Source: TH5896 sp049578985
GTDB lineage: Archaea; Thermoproteota; Nitrososphaeria; Nitrososphaerales; Nitrososphaeraceae
Assembly: GCA_049578985.1 (NCBI GenBank)
Contig: JBAUMZ010000114.1
Location: 73,394-137,393 of the forward strand
DNA length: 64,000 nt
Reading direction: 5' to 3'
A program made the translations under genes and the position numbers. Below, one piece after another: positions 9,242-18,409 of this stretch (its first letter is position 1; each line of letters starts with the position of its first letter). Under the pieces are notes generated by a model. That model saw only the letters and a list, made by a program, of their open reading frames with translations, was not told the origin of the DNA and did no database searches.

Positions 9242-9488
9242 GAATGATGTTGAGGCATTTACTAATTGTTGTTCCGCTAGGCACATAGCTAGCTAGCACT
9301 TACTAAAACCTGAAAATAGTACACAATAGTCTGAAAGTTTGAAGTTAAATGCATCGATCTTTTCGTAAACAAATGCAATAATGATTGGAGTTTCACAGGG
9401 GCAGAACTGTCAAATATGAAGCCTTGACACATTTAGGAGTTACAGTCAGAACAAACCAGGGATATTATTTACTTCGTTGTAATGGTTT

Positions 9489-9911
9489 TTACTGCGAATT
9501 CAAAAGTTCGTATAATACTCCTTCCTGTAGGACGACTTTTCGCAATTCTCTGGCCAAATCTGTTACGGTCACAATACCGACAACTTTCCCTTTTTCTAGG
9601 ACTGGCAGTCTTCTTATCCTATGATTAATCATTCTCTGGACAGCCACTTCCAATGGGGTATCAGGTTCAGCCGTTGTGGATATGTTTGACATTATCTCGG
9701 ATACCAAAACCTCGGAGGAGCGGAGATCTTTGGAACAAACCTTTCGAACAAAATCCCTTTCGGAAATAATTCCAACCGCATCGTGATTCTTTTCGACAAT
9801 TAATGAACTTATTTGGTTACTTGTCATCAATTTCGCAGCGTCCACAATATTCCTATCGTTTTCGATAGTAATAACTTCTCGAGTCATTATATTCTTTACA
9901 ACTTCTGGCAT
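9489..9911 (-). CDS. CBS-domain protein
   Basis: A 140-residue protein made of one CBS pair (Bateman module), the fold that binds adenine nucleotides and usually acts as an energy sensor. The first repeat runs about 5-60 (VKNIMTREVITIENDRNIVDA, then LIVEKNHDAVGIISERDFV), the second about 68-128 (LPVLEKGKVVGIVTVTDLARE). There is no extra catalytic or DNA-binding domain, so it probably regulates a partner protein in trans. Transcribed alone, with a short AT-rich upstream region (tttttaaacaataaatatg) that could hold the TATA box. A second CBS protein with a zinc ribbon lies at 47.3-47.9 kb. Confidence 0.88.
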   Translation of the reverse strand: MPEVVKNIMTREVITIENDRNIVDAAKLMTSNQISSLIVEKNHDAVGIISERDFVRKVCSKDLRSSEVLVSEIMSNISTTAEPDTPLEVAVQRMINHRIRRLPVLEKGKVVGIVTVTDLARELRKVVLQEGVLYELLNSQ

Positions 9912-10370
9912 GGCAAATGTTAGAGTTTTTAAACAATAAATATGATCCGCATATTTACGGACATTAGAAGCGTCTCTAGAGTTTAGAAAGGTTGATAAAA
10001 CTAGAAGGAATAGAATATCACAAACGTGGTTATTAGATGTACAAAGTCTGAGGTCTCTAGTTTAAATGGACTATTTGATTGGCCTTGTTTGAGTTTGTCT
10101 TGTCAGATACTTCATGTATTCTGTACAGGAGCTCCTCTCAATTTAAGGGTCTGATTAACCAGTATCATTTAGCATCGGATTCACGAGGCTCTATAATCAT
10201 CGACATAATCTAGTGGTATGCTTGCCCGAGTCGATATAGCTCTAGGAGACAGATCTGTTTGATTCAGAAAATGTTGAACCTGTGGCAGCCACATTCAGGC
10301 CTCAATCCGATGCATATCACCCGGACACAACCTCAATGGGATTAATCCCGTAGGCATCCAACTCGTCTAT
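9912..10370. other. Intergenic region with no supported gene
   Basis: About 460 bases between the CBS gene and the end of pyrE. The pyrE frame continues open for 17 codons past its stop (DELDAYGINPIEVVSG, then TGA), which may be a leftover of another coding end. I see no RNA gene, repeat or promoter I can defend apart from the AT-rich segment just before the CBS start. Confidence 0.35.
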
Positions 10371-10994
10371 TTATGCTTGATATGCCCTTTCATTCAACCT
10401 CTGGTCGATGAAAGGCTTAAAATCCGAATGCTTAAACAATGGAGTATACTTGACTCCGTTCTGCTTAAGCACGTTTTCGATCCCCTTCTCCTCTCGGTCT
10501 AGTATACACACAACACCGGCAACATTATATCCATGTTCCTCAACTGCATCCATTGCCTTCTGAATACTTTTACCGGACGTTAATACGTCGTCCACAACGA
10601 CGACAGGATCTATAATCATTCCTTCGATCTGTTTCATCAACCCATGATCCTTACGCATTTCCCTGACAAAGAATGAAGTCAAGGAGTTTTTATACATACC
10701 AAAGTTCGAGTCTTTCAACATAATCGCCGTTGAAAGAGGGATAGCTGCACTAGCCATTCCACCTACTGACTTTGCATGAAACTTTTTAACTTCCTCTAAT
10801 AACTGATCTACGATCAGACTGAGCCCATATGGGTGAAGTGACACTCTTCTTATGTCATAGTAATAATCGGTTTCAACACCCGAGAATAGTCTTACATGTT
10901 CAAACGCTATGCCATTGTTCTTTATGTATTCAAAAAGTTCGAGCCTTCCTCTCTTACTCGATGGCATTTCTTCTCCCACCTTCACACCAATCAC
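10371..10994 (-). CDS. pyrE: Orotate phosphoribosyltransferase (PyrE-like)
   Basis: Predicted to transfer phosphoribose from PRPP to orotate, giving OMP in pyrimidine synthesis. The 207-residue protein has the PRTase PRPP-binding motif VVVVDDVLTSGKSIQ (about 132-146). A flexible-loop segment with basic residues lies before it (REMRKDHGLMKQIEG), and there is a conserved substrate loop SVGGMASAAIP (about 76-86). The architecture matches stand-alone archaeal PyrE. The nearest related gene in the window is pyrI at 56.7 kb, far away. A purine transferase of the same fold cannot be excluded by motif alone, but the overall pattern favours PyrE. Confidence 0.85.
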   Translation of the reverse strand: MIGVKVGEEMPSSKRGRLELFEYIKNNGIAFEHVRLFSGVETDYYYDIRRVSLHPYGLSLIVDQLLEEVKKFHAKSVGGMASAAIPLSTAIMLKDSNFGMYKNSLTSFFVREMRKDHGLMKQIEGMIIDPVVVVDDVLTSGKSIQKAMDAVEEHGYNVAGVVCILDREEKGIENVLKQNGVKYTPLFKHSDFKPFIDQRLNERAYQA

Positions 10995-11075
10995 AGCACG
11001 TATAATCTAGCTGTTATTAAAGTCTTAAAGGGTATCCTAAGCGCCATAGCGTTTTGCCTTCAATCTACAGCAGTA

Positions 11076-11330
11076 ATGACGATGGGTGAGAATGCCCTAA
11101 CTCCTGTCTCTCCGAACCAACAAAGGTTCAGTTCAGATTTGAGTCCAGTTACGTCTGGAATGCAGATTGCATTCAGCGAAAAGAATCTAACAGGTTACCA
11201 GATTCTACCTGAAGGTATTTTTAGTCCAAGTGAAACTGGGTTATGGTGGAGTTCAAATATAAAAATACCAACAGAGACAATGGTAAAGAATTTCTTTCTT
11301 ATGACCCGTGTGAATAAAATAGTAGTTTAA
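11076..11330 (+). CDS. Possible truncated secreted protein (uncertain)
   Basis: The frame is open from inside the opposite-strand pyrE to 11330. From about 11016 it reads KVLKGILSAIAFCLQSTAVM, which resembles a signal peptide, then MGENALTPVSPNQQ and a short domain containing PEGIFSPSETGLWWSSN. The signal-like part has no usable start codon, so only the ATG at 11076 gives a conventional start, losing it. The adjacent minus-strand gene is clearly broken, so this may also be a remnant of a larger secreted protein. No family recognised. Confidence 0.25.
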   Translation: MTMGENALTPVSPNQQRFSSDLSPVTSGMQIAFSEKNLTGYQILPEGIFSPSETGLWWSSNIKIPTETMVKNFFLMTRVNKIVV

Positions 11331-11634
11331 TCCGAATGATCTCTGTTATCCTTAGTACCGTTTGTGATCTTATAAGAGATATCTGGAGAATAAAGATTTT
11401 CACGCATAATAAAATCAACTGTGGTCTGATGTTGCTTTTCGAGAGTCTCCATCCTATCTAGGTCAATCCTTATAGGTGGAATCTTACTACTAATCCGCTC
11501 TCTATTCCTATCTTTAGCCTACCATCGATGACATAGCCCCAGGTTGGAGTACTGGGATAAATCTGTCCATCTTCCAGGTTGAAGCTGCAGTCATTTTTTG
11601 GACAAAGCACGCACTGTCGTAAGGTTGAGTGACT
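11327..11634 (-). pseudogene. Frameshifted unidentified gene
   Basis: Two overlapping minus-strand frames together make one plausible protein. The first reads CVLCPKNDCSFNLEDG and then IYPSTPTWGYVIDGRLKIG, stopping at a TAA. The second frame picks up with SSKIPPIRIDLDRMETLEKQ and continues through DFIMRENLYSPDISYKI to a TAA at 11327. The join needs one frameshift near 11490. Cysteines at the start could bind metal, but no family is recognised and no start codon is obvious before the Cys-rich part. It lies directly downstream of the broken cupredoxin on the same strand. Confidence 0.5.
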
Positions 11635-11696
11635 CTATTAAATAGTAGCCACGACCTGCAAGATACTGATTTCCATGGAGACGAAAATCGGCATTA

Positions 11697-12115
11697 CTAT
11701 TTCGTTATCATTTGATCAGGATGTGTCAAGTTGCTCGACCCTGTCGGAATACTGCTGTTCAACTCATCTTCAGATCTTTTGGTGTCTAATGGCAATACCG
11801 ATATGGTACCTACTATCTGAGGATGAAGCGTACAGTAGTAAGGAATCTCTCCACGATCATCAAATTTAGCTGAGAACGTCGCTCCAGGAATTAAGATTCC
11901 TGAATCAAAGAGTCTCTGCTTCCTACTGTGCCGAGAGTGGCAGTATGAATCTGATAATCTCAGTCCAATTTACTTCTTGTCCAGCGATGACAATCAGAGG
12001 GTTTGGTTGATACGCCTTATCTCCCTTGACCGGCTTCGCCATCCATAGACACCGGGATAGATGACACAACTTGTGCGCTAAATATTGCTGTAACATTATC
12101 TTCACGGATGAAGTT
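11697..12115 (-). pseudogene. Plastocyanin-type cupredoxin, broken by frameshifts
   Basis: Reading three minus-strand frames in succession reconstructs a cupredoxin of the kind abundant in ammonia-oxidising archaea. In order: AIFSAQVVSSIPVSMDGEAG; then GDKAYQPNPLIVIAGQEVNW; then DYQIHTATLGTVGSRDS, which carries the first copper-ligand His; then LFDSGILIPGATFSAKFDD and IPYYCTLHPQIVGTISVLP with the Cys and His ligands. The usual axial Met (CTLHPWM) is replaced (CTLHPQI). The N-terminal signal/anchor is missing, a stop closes the frame upstream at 12116-12118, and a Ser/Thr-rich tail ends at 11697. Such proteins normally act as periplasmic electron carriers downstream of ammonia oxidation. At least three frame changes argue against expression. 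Confidence 0.75.
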
Positions 12116-12210
12116 CTAATATTTGGGATATCCTGCAGAGATTTCTTGTCTTTTCCTTAAAAAATTGGCTTAAATCATTTATCTATTCATTTGCATGAGT
12201 TAGTCGAAAA

Positions 12211-12250
12211 CACATGGAAACATATGGAAACATATGGAAACATATGAAAA
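12211..12250 (+). repeat. Tandem 10-bp repeat (four units) at the head of a broken HTH gene
   Basis: Units cacatggaaa, catatggaaa, catatggaaa, catatgaaaa follow head to tail. Each unit supplies an ATG, and since 10 is not a multiple of 3, each ATG opens a different frame. Two of these give overlapping open frames, METYGNIWKHMKILL and METYENTAEYVFQK. Copy-number change would therefore switch the translated frame. Confidence 0.8.
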
Positions 12251-13415
12251 TACTGCTGAGTACGTGTTTCAGAAGTCAATCATTAGTGGAGGTGGAGTTT
12301 TTAGAGAAGGCAAGAACTATAGACAGATATCTAAGATTGCCAGAATCTCTGTCAAGGATATCAAACCGATCTTGCACAAATATGGAGCTGATGGAGTGTC
12401 TGGATATGCCGCCAGTGATTATCAGGTTGATGATGATATACCAATCTCGAGTAGGGCATACAAACTGTTTTCGTTACAGGTTTCTATAGCTCTAAACCTT
12501 AGAGCACCAGAAGTAAAGACTCTATAAAGAATATTGGGAGCTGCGTAGAATGCGGGGGGGGCGTACGACGAAATAGGCGAGAAAGGCGTATCAATTGCTC
12601 AGATCATGTAAAGTACAGCACATCAGTAATGAGGTTATAGAATACCTAAGAATCTATGGAGATGATCTTGCATTAGTGAAACGACAATATGATGGGGTAG
12701 GTGTGCTTGCAAGACCTATTGTCTCAAAAGTATCGAACCGAAGGAGAGCTTCAGGATCTGAACGCTAGTATAGGATTCTCGTTAAATATGTTAAGATCCA
12801 TTCAGACTCAACGTGCAGAAGCTGAAAAGGAAAGAAACGAGCTTCTTAAGCACAAGGTGAGATTACACATCTTCGTCTCACAGTTCAAAAATAATAATTA
12901 TGTATACGTGAGGCTGGAGCGGTTTGTACAAGAGAAACTTAATGCGATCTTGAAGAACAATATTAAGTTGCTAGAGTTATCTTTAGCATCAGCTCTTACG
13001 ACATTCAAAGATGATCCAAATGTGTACAGACATTTATACCAAAAGTCAGAGCTAACCTCAACGCAGTTTCAGAAGTCAGATTCTTCCAAATCCCCCAGCA
13101 CAGAGGGGATATCCAGAGTGTACTTCAAAAATTTAGGAAAAGAAATGATCCATGTCCAATTAATAGAGATTGCTGGAAAACCACGTAACTTTATCATTCT
13201 TACTCCTGCAGGAGAAGTACGTCCGGGATACCAGAGAGAAGAAGGTTAAAACCATATCGGCAGATCTGGGAACAAAGGTCTCAGACGTAGATATTACCCT
13301 ACGAGAACTTATGTTGCAGGGATTGATCGCTGAACGTAAGCATAACTATGAGAATCTTTTAGAATCATTGTTAATACTGTCAGAAATATTATGGAAAAAA
13401 GAACAGAACTCGTAA
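12234..13415 (+). pseudogene. Frameshifted HTH / coiled-coil protein of a thaumarchaeal family
   Basis: Successive frames join into one long protein. At 12234-12527 an HTH-like segment reads REGKNYRQISKIARISVKDI, then SRAYKLFSLQVSIALNLRAP. A +1 shift continues the same sequence (LYKEYWELRRM, right after EVKTL). A run of eight G at about 12553 shifts again to YDEIGEKGVSIAQIM. Next comes SNEVIEYLRIYGDDLALVKR, then from 12701 a coiled coil (LRSIQTQRAEAEKERNELLK) and a C-terminal helical region (RLERFVQEKLNAILKNNIKL). A last frame (13220-13415) ends in a winged-helix-like segment. The order matches multi-copy putative regulators I associate with Nitrososphaerales. Four or more disruptions indicate a pseudogene unless some are sequencing errors; the G8 run is the prime suspect. 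Confidence 0.65.
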
Positions 13416-13598
13416 TGTCATAGACAAGAGAACTGAACTCATTTCCTCAAAGTATATGAGGTGAGATATTGTCGTGAGCAGCAAGATCAAGGGGTCAAAT
13501 GCAAACGGCATAAATAGGATTTAATATAGCCAGAAAGCTTTTTGCTCAATTCTGGCTCAAATTTTATTGTCAATGGGATTTAAGATATAATATCAGTA

Positions 13599-13775
13599 AT
13601 GTTCGTTATGAATCAGATAGAAATAGGACACAAGGGAATGTCGAGTGTGATCGTATGCAGAAATTGTGGATTTCATCTTGAGATTGATGACGATCTGGAT
13701 GCAAAGGAGATGGTGGATATTCACATGAAGATTGGTTGCAAAGTCTTCAATGAGAGGTTTAGTGAATTTACATAG
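13599..13775 (+). CDS. Small C2HC zinc-finger-like protein
   Basis: A 58-residue protein (or 55 from the second ATG at 13608) with one putative zinc site: VCRNCGFHLEI gives CxxC, and 18 residues on HMKIGCKVF gives HxxxxC. The intervening part is acidic (EIDDDLDAKEMVD). Short CxxC...HxxxxC proteins of this kind are common in thaumarchaea, and their role is unknown, possibly nucleic-acid or protein binding. A TATA-like ttaagatataat ends about 8 bp before the first ATG and about 20-28 bp before the second, favouring the second start for a leaderless mRNA. It lies intact within an otherwise decayed region. Confidence 0.65.
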   Translation: MFVMNQIEIGHKGMSSVIVCRNCGFHLEIDDDLDAKEMVDIHMKIGCKVFNERFSEFT

Positions 13776-13981
13776 CCGAATATCCGATCCTGCGGTAGCA
13801 AATCTCATAGATTTCAATCGTCGAGTGCCGAGTGTGATAAAAAAATTGACAATCGACACTGTCCATTCTTAGAATAATTAAAATTGATAGCGATCGCTTT
13901 GAAAATTACGTGAGATCATAAAACTAGCAGTCGTAACAAAAGATTACAGTCTCGGATGCAACTGGGAGTATTAAGATACAC

Positions 13982-14800
13982 TTAGATGGCTTGAACCAGC
14001 TCCTCCATTTTGTGCCCAATATCTGACGACAGAATGAGACTGGTCCCCACTAGAAACCCATCTGCTCCAACTTTCCTGAGTTCGCGGATAGTTTGTGAAT
14101 CTGAAATGCCACTTTCACTGATTACCACATTCTTGCCCTTGCTCTGATTCGTAAGGATCTCTGACGTTACTGATGTATCGACATCCAGGGTATCCAAATC
14201 ACGATTATTTATTCCAAGGATATTATTGCTTGAACCCTTCATTAACTTCATTGACTCGGCAAATTCTAGCTGGGTATGAACCTCAATGATTGCCTCTAAA
14301 CCGATCCGATTTGCGTAATCTAAGCATTTTTCTAGATCACTTTCCGCCAAGTTGTTGTCGAAGACTGATTTGATAAGTAATATGCTATCTGCTCCAATTT
14401 TTCTGGCTATGCTAACTTGTACATCACTGACAACTATATCTTTCATGAGAATGGGAGCATTTATTTTATCTCTAATGTTTAAGATATGGGATATAGATCC
14501 GTGGAATTCATAGGGCTGAGTCAGGACTGATATCGCTACTGCTCCGGAATTTATCATCTTTTCAGCTATATCTAAAGGTTGGAATTTTTTATCTATCAAT
14601 ATTCCATGTAATGGCGAGCGATATTTTATTTCTCCTATTATAGGTACGTATGGACATGAGACTATGCGTTTTCTAAGACCTAAAATATCGTGTGATCTGA
14701 GATGCGAAGTGCTAAAATCATATGCTCCATCATCCAATGCCATATAAGAGTTTTCAACTAGCCGATGAAGAAGGCGTTCACTATCCAGGAATCTTACCAT
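13982..14800 (-). CDS. trpC: Indole-3-glycerol phosphate synthase
   Basis: TrpC closes the indole ring of tryptophan, converting CdRP to indole-3-glycerol phosphate. The 272-residue TIM barrel shows the family signatures in order: EIKYRSPLHG (substrate-binding Lys, about residue 58), GAVAISVLTQPYEFHGS, ILMKDIVVS with the catalytic Lys, GLEAIIEVHT, LGINNRDLDT, and the phosphate loop VISESGIS plus GADGFLVGTSL. All key residues are present. It stands alone: no other trp gene is in the window. The ATG follows an AT-rich segment with no clear Shine-Dalgarno. Confidence 0.93.
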   Translation of the reverse strand: MVRFLDSERLLHRLVENSYMALDDGAYDFSTSHLRSHDILGLRKRIVSCPYVPIIGEIKYRSPLHGILIDKKFQPLDIAEKMINSGAVAISVLTQPYEFHGSISHILNIRDKINAPILMKDIVVSDVQVSIARKIGADSILLIKSVFDNNLAESDLEKCLDYANRIGLEAIIEVHTQLEFAESMKLMKGSSNNILGINNRDLDTLDVDTSVTSEILTNQSKGKNVVISESGISDSQTIRELRKVGADGFLVGTSLILSSDIGHKMEELVQAI

Positions 14801-15188
14801 GGACTATTTTTGTTCTCCCCCCTGGGATTTTAATGTTAAACAATTTGAGCGTTTCCTTTTATCCCTCCATCTTGGAAATATTCTGTTGAGAATGGAGAAG
14901 GTTCCAGAAGGGATTATCAGGGTATAGATATCTTTATCATCATCATGGCATGTTAGTTGGTACAAGCTGACACTGTCAAAAAGCGCCGCATTTAGTAAAA
15001 CGAATATAAGGAAAATGTCGTCGCGCTAGGTTCGAATGAGAGATGCGTGCTGGCATTTGTCAAGTTGTTCAGAATCGTACCTAAACGCTGGTGACAATGC
15101 TTATTAGATCCGCGCTATGTCATATATATGGATTTTGACAGACTCTGTAAGAATGTTCTTGAATTGGAATCTGGAGTGAGGTTTGCGG
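14801..15188. other. Intergenic stretch, no supported gene
   Basis: About 390 bases upstream of trpC. A TATA-like run lies just before trpC (gttaaacaatttg region). Otherwise I see no open frame with protein-like composition and no repeat or RNA gene. Confidence 0.35.
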
Positions 15189-15438
15189 GTGTCTGACGAT
15201 TCAGGTGTAATAAAGTATGGAGGAGAAAGAGAAGGAATAACCAATTACCTATCTCCAGACGAAACAAGACGATCAAATTTTGCAGGCATTGGCGAGATGG
15301 GCCTTAAGGAATTCACTCGCCTCAAAAATAGGAGAAGGAAGATATGCGATGGCCGAATATGAGAAAATCGAGAGAATAACTGTTCCATTAGAACAAAATC
15401 ACTTACCACAGAAGTTAATGCAGACGATAACAAGATAA
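15189..15438 (+). pseudogene. Probable frameshifted small gene
   Basis: A GTG at 15189 opens SDDSGVIKYGGEREGI, and a second frame open from 15241 to 15438 continues with TYLQTKQDDQILQALARWAL and then ASKIGEGRYAMAEYEKIERI, ending TITR-stop. The second frame has balanced, helix-forming protein character but no start codon of its own, so a single frameshift near 15235 would join them into an approximately 82-residue protein. Family unknown. The opposite-strand open frame here lacks such character. Confidence 0.4.
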
Positions 15439-15631
15439 CAGGGAGCATTCTGAAAATAGTTGGGAGATAAACCTTTCAGTAAAACATGTCGAAGTGTTGT
15501 GCTACTGCACTTTCATTGGGTTGCGCGTTAGATATAATTTTAGTGCTGCGTGCCACCACAAGTCACATTCCTATGTATGGAGCATAAAGAAAGAATGGTA
15601 ATGAATAATTTTTGCTTGATTTCGCTGCTCT

Positions 15632-17527
15632 TCATCGATTCTCAGATAGATCTTTTGTAGGGTCAGTAATACCACAAGGCAGTCTAAAACTAAATGTCGA
15701 ACCTCTTCCATCAGTATTATTTTTTGCCCAAATTTCGCCCCCATGGGCTTCTATTACGCTTTTACATATGAATAGACCTAGTCCAGTTCCTGTCTCTGAT
15801 TTGGTCGAGAACTTTGTAAACAGTCTAGTCATAATATCGGAATCGATTCCCTTACCAGTGTCTATAATATTGACTACAATGTCATGTAAATTCACTTCGA
15901 TGGCAACACGTATGTACCCTTCCTGCGTGAACTTGACCGAGTTAGCTAGAAGATTGTAGATAACTTGGTATATTCTTCCCTTGTCAGCAGATACTGGAAT
16001 TGCCCCTATTGAATTGTATTGAAGCTGAACTTGGTTTGATCTTTCTTCATCCGCCTTTAAAGCGTTCTTAGTATCCTCCAACACTGAATGTATAACTAAG
16101 TCGAGATCAAATGGTTCTTTATTAAGCCTTAGGCTTTTACTTTCTATACGGGTTACATCCAAAATGTCTGAAGCCAATCTTACAAGTCTTCTGGCGTTGC
16201 GCATGATTGATTCAACCTGTTCATTGTCTACTGCCACTAAAGACTTTGATGTCATAAATTGGCGTTCAATGTACTGTGCCTCACCCAGAATAGGCATTAT
16301 AGGAGTCCTCAATTCGTGGGCTGCCACGTTTATGAACTCTTTTTGCATCTTATCATGGATTTTAAGTTGTTTATTGGCGACTGCCAGGCGTCGATTTGTC
16401 TCCCCAAGTGAATTGTTAATCTCCTTCAGTTGACCTGTCCTGGATCTGATTGCATTGTCTAACCTTCTATTCCAGGATAGGACGATGAACGAGATAAATA
16501 CAGCAATACACGCAGTAGTTATTACCACTATCGTACTAAAAGTGCTCAATTGATCTATTAAGCCCCCCACTTCTGTTGCAAGATTATGGGGTACACTCAC
16601 GTAGAGTGTCCACAAATGTTCGGTGCCTATGCGGACAGGCTGATAGGCCATGGTTACGATAGAATCTGAATTAGGCAGCACTATATCATTAACTCCTCCA
16701 TTCCTATCCCTTAGTGAACTATTTATGATCGAATTATAAGAACTCTTTATGTCATCAGAAACAAGAGATTGAAATTCTGCAGACAGATAATTCTTCCCTA
16801 CTAAAGAAGGCTCCCTTGCATAAACAATGACTCCATCTCGGTCCATGAATCCCACATTACTTACTACTTCGGGCGACAAATCTCTCTGTAACATTTCGCC
16901 CACAGTCTTCAGATTGATAGCTGAGACTATGACGCCGATAGGAGAATGTGCGTTAGTAGTTGAATTGGATACCTCTAAACTTACATTGCTTGTTCCAAGG
17001 CCTACTTGAAAGATAGGAAAAGAAATTAAGAGCTTGGTTTGATTGTCGTGAAAGTTAAGAACATTGCTGTAATAGGGTAGTGAAGTTTCGAGAGGGATTT
17101 GAATAAATTCTTCTTCCATCAAGTCCGAAGACCCGGTCGATGTGAGATTCCTAGGATCTAGGTCTGTCCACGACAGTATCCGTCCATCCGCATCAAAAAG
17201 ATAGTATCCTTCAGTCAAATCCATTGTGGAATCCTGTGCAAATTTGAGAAGGATTTGGATCATGCTTTGGTTGTCAAAACCTGCTTGGAGATCACTCGAT
17301 AAAACGCCTAGCTTATTCACGACCGGATTTACAGTGTGATAAAATATTCTTGAAAGGTCAAACGCAGTTATCCTAGCGTTTGACCTTATATTATCAGAAG
17401 CCAATTCTTCCACCTTGTTCGCTGTCATGGAAGAGTATTGATATGAAAGAAACGAAGACAAAAAGCCCACAACGACTATGATTACCAGGATAGCAATATT
17501 CAGTTTCGACAGCCTTGCGCCTAACAT
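15632..17527 (-). CDS. Membrane sensor histidine kinase with extracellular Cache-like domain
   Basis: A 631-residue two-component sensor. TM1 (about 10-30) is followed by roughly 290 extracellular residues resembling a double-Cache ligand domain (ADGRILSWTD, MDRDGVIVYAREPSLVGKNY). TM2 (about 333-352) leads into a coiled linker. The cytoplasmic kinase has the H-box INVAAHELRTPIMPILGE with the phospho-accepting His (about residue 405), the N-box VIYNLLANSVKFT, G1 DTGKGID and G2 GTGLGLFICKS. No receiver domain is fused and no response regulator is adjacent, so the partner is elsewhere. Small organic ligands are the usual Cache inputs; the ligand here is unknown. Confidence 0.92.
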   Translation of the reverse strand: MLGARLSKLNIAILVIIVVVGFLSSFLSYQYSSMTANKVEELASDNIRSNARITAFDLSRIFYHTVNPVVNKLGVLSSDLQAGFDNQSMIQILLKFAQDSTMDLTEGYYLFDADGRILSWTDLDPRNLTSTGSSDLMEEEFIQIPLETSLPYYSNVLNFHDNQTKLLISFPIFQVGLGTSNVSLEVSNSTTNAHSPIGVIVSAINLKTVGEMLQRDLSPEVVSNVGFMDRDGVIVYAREPSLVGKNYLSAEFQSLVSDDIKSSYNSIINSSLRDRNGGVNDIVLPNSDSIVTMAYQPVRIGTEHLWTLYVSVPHNLATEVGGLIDQLSTFSTIVVITTACIAVFISFIVLSWNRRLDNAIRSRTGQLKEINNSLGETNRRLAVANKQLKIHDKMQKEFINVAAHELRTPIMPILGEAQYIERQFMTSKSLVAVDNEQVESIMRNARRLVRLASDILDVTRIESKSLRLNKEPFDLDLVIHSVLEDTKNALKADEERSNQVQLQYNSIGAIPVSADKGRIYQVIYNLLANSVKFTQEGYIRVAIEVNLHDIVVNIIDTGKGIDSDIMTRLFTKFSTKSETGTGLGLFICKSVIEAHGGEIWAKNNTDGRGSTFSFRLPCGITDPTKDLSENR

Positions 17528-17800
17528 TAGCTAGCCCCTTTAGTGTTCATTTGGAATAAATCATAATGCGTGAACGACTTTTATACTTGTCAGACGTGCC
17601 GGTGATTTGCCAATATTACCGACGATCTTGAAGTATCAAGATCACCTGTATCAATGAGAATCATTAGTTATTTGAGTTAACATGATTCAGATATCTTATG
17701 TTAATATTTATTTTCGTGCAATTGAGCATTAATTCTTTTTCATCAAATGAATCAAGAGATAGGTTTAATTTCAACTAGTCATATTTGACAATGAAAAAAA

Positions 17801-17959
17801 ATGACAGATGAGATATTCATGTATGGGATTGCCGCTGGCTCACTTGCCGTCCTGACGGCAATATTATTCGGTTCAAGGGGTAAACGTAAGGCTGATGAGA
17901 GAAAATTAACAGCTGATTCAACTGGATCATCAGAAAGTGGTAGAACGGGAGCTATATAG
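17801..17959 (+). CDS. Small single-pass membrane protein
   Basis: A 52-residue protein: one N-terminal transmembrane helix (FMYGIAAGSLAVLTAILFG, about 6-24), a basic stop-transfer patch SRGKRKADERK, and a polar Ser/Thr tail. An upstream ATG at 17791 runs into a stop after six codons, so 17801 is the start. A TATA-like ggtttaattt lies about 35 bp upstream. Function unknown. Size and layout resemble the many small accessory membrane proteins of thaumarchaea. Confidence 0.55.
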   Translation: MTDEIFMYGIAAGSLAVLTAILFGSRGKRKADERKLTADSTGSSESGRTGAI

Positions 17960-18035
17960 TTAGTACTGCCACTAGGGGTCGTCTGAATGAAAACCTGATT
18001 AATACAGAATATTCGAAAACTTACGTAGCGGTCGT

Positions 18036-18236
18036 TCAAAAATTCTTCTTTCTTTTGTTTAACTTAAGTAGTATTAACCCAGCAACTCCCCACAGCGTTA
18101 CTGCTACGAAGGTCTGCCTGAAAAACCATGCAATCCCACCAGCAACCGCAAAGACCATCCCTAAGATTCCTATGGCCTGCCTCCTCTTTACCATTAGCAG
18201 GATCCTCGAAGGGATCGAAAATAACCCTTTCGCCAT
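18036..18236 (-). CDS. Small two-helix membrane protein
   Basis: A 66-residue protein with a basic N-terminus (MAKGLFSIPSRILLMVKRR), two membrane helices (about 21-38 AIGILGMVFAVAGGIAWFF and 43-58 FVAVTLWGVAGLILLKL) and a basic KRKKNF end. Both ends are probably cytoplasmic. No family is recognised. It converges with the small gene at 17801-17959. Confidence 0.6.
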   Translation of the reverse strand: MAKGLFSIPSRILLMVKRRQAIGILGMVFAVAGGIAWFFRQTFVAVTLWGVAGLILLKLNKRKKNF

Positions 18237-18409
18237 AAATCAATTCCCGATAGCTGTTAAATTACGAAATACTAGTATGGATTCAAGAAAACCATGATGC
18301 AATAGTTACGAGATAATTTGGATGTCAAGATAATACCTCAAAGGGATATTGGTAGATAAATAAGTCAAGATCTAGGTAGATAAATGCCCTTATTTCAGAT
18401 TGGGAATTA

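Noticed and set aside
9075..9299. 74-codon minus-strand frame containing EVYKPT twice
   Set aside because: The repeated peptide simply reflects the 20-bp DNA repeats; no other protein character.
13593..13859. 88-codon minus-strand frame
   Set aside because: It is the shadow of the zinc-finger gene at 13599-13775, which has the better motif and promoter.
15245..15448. 67-codon minus-strand frame
   Set aside because: The plus strand here has the better protein-like frames.
17779..18039. 86-codon minus-strand frame
   Set aside because: Overlaps the plus-strand 52-aa membrane protein, which has a cleaner helix and start.
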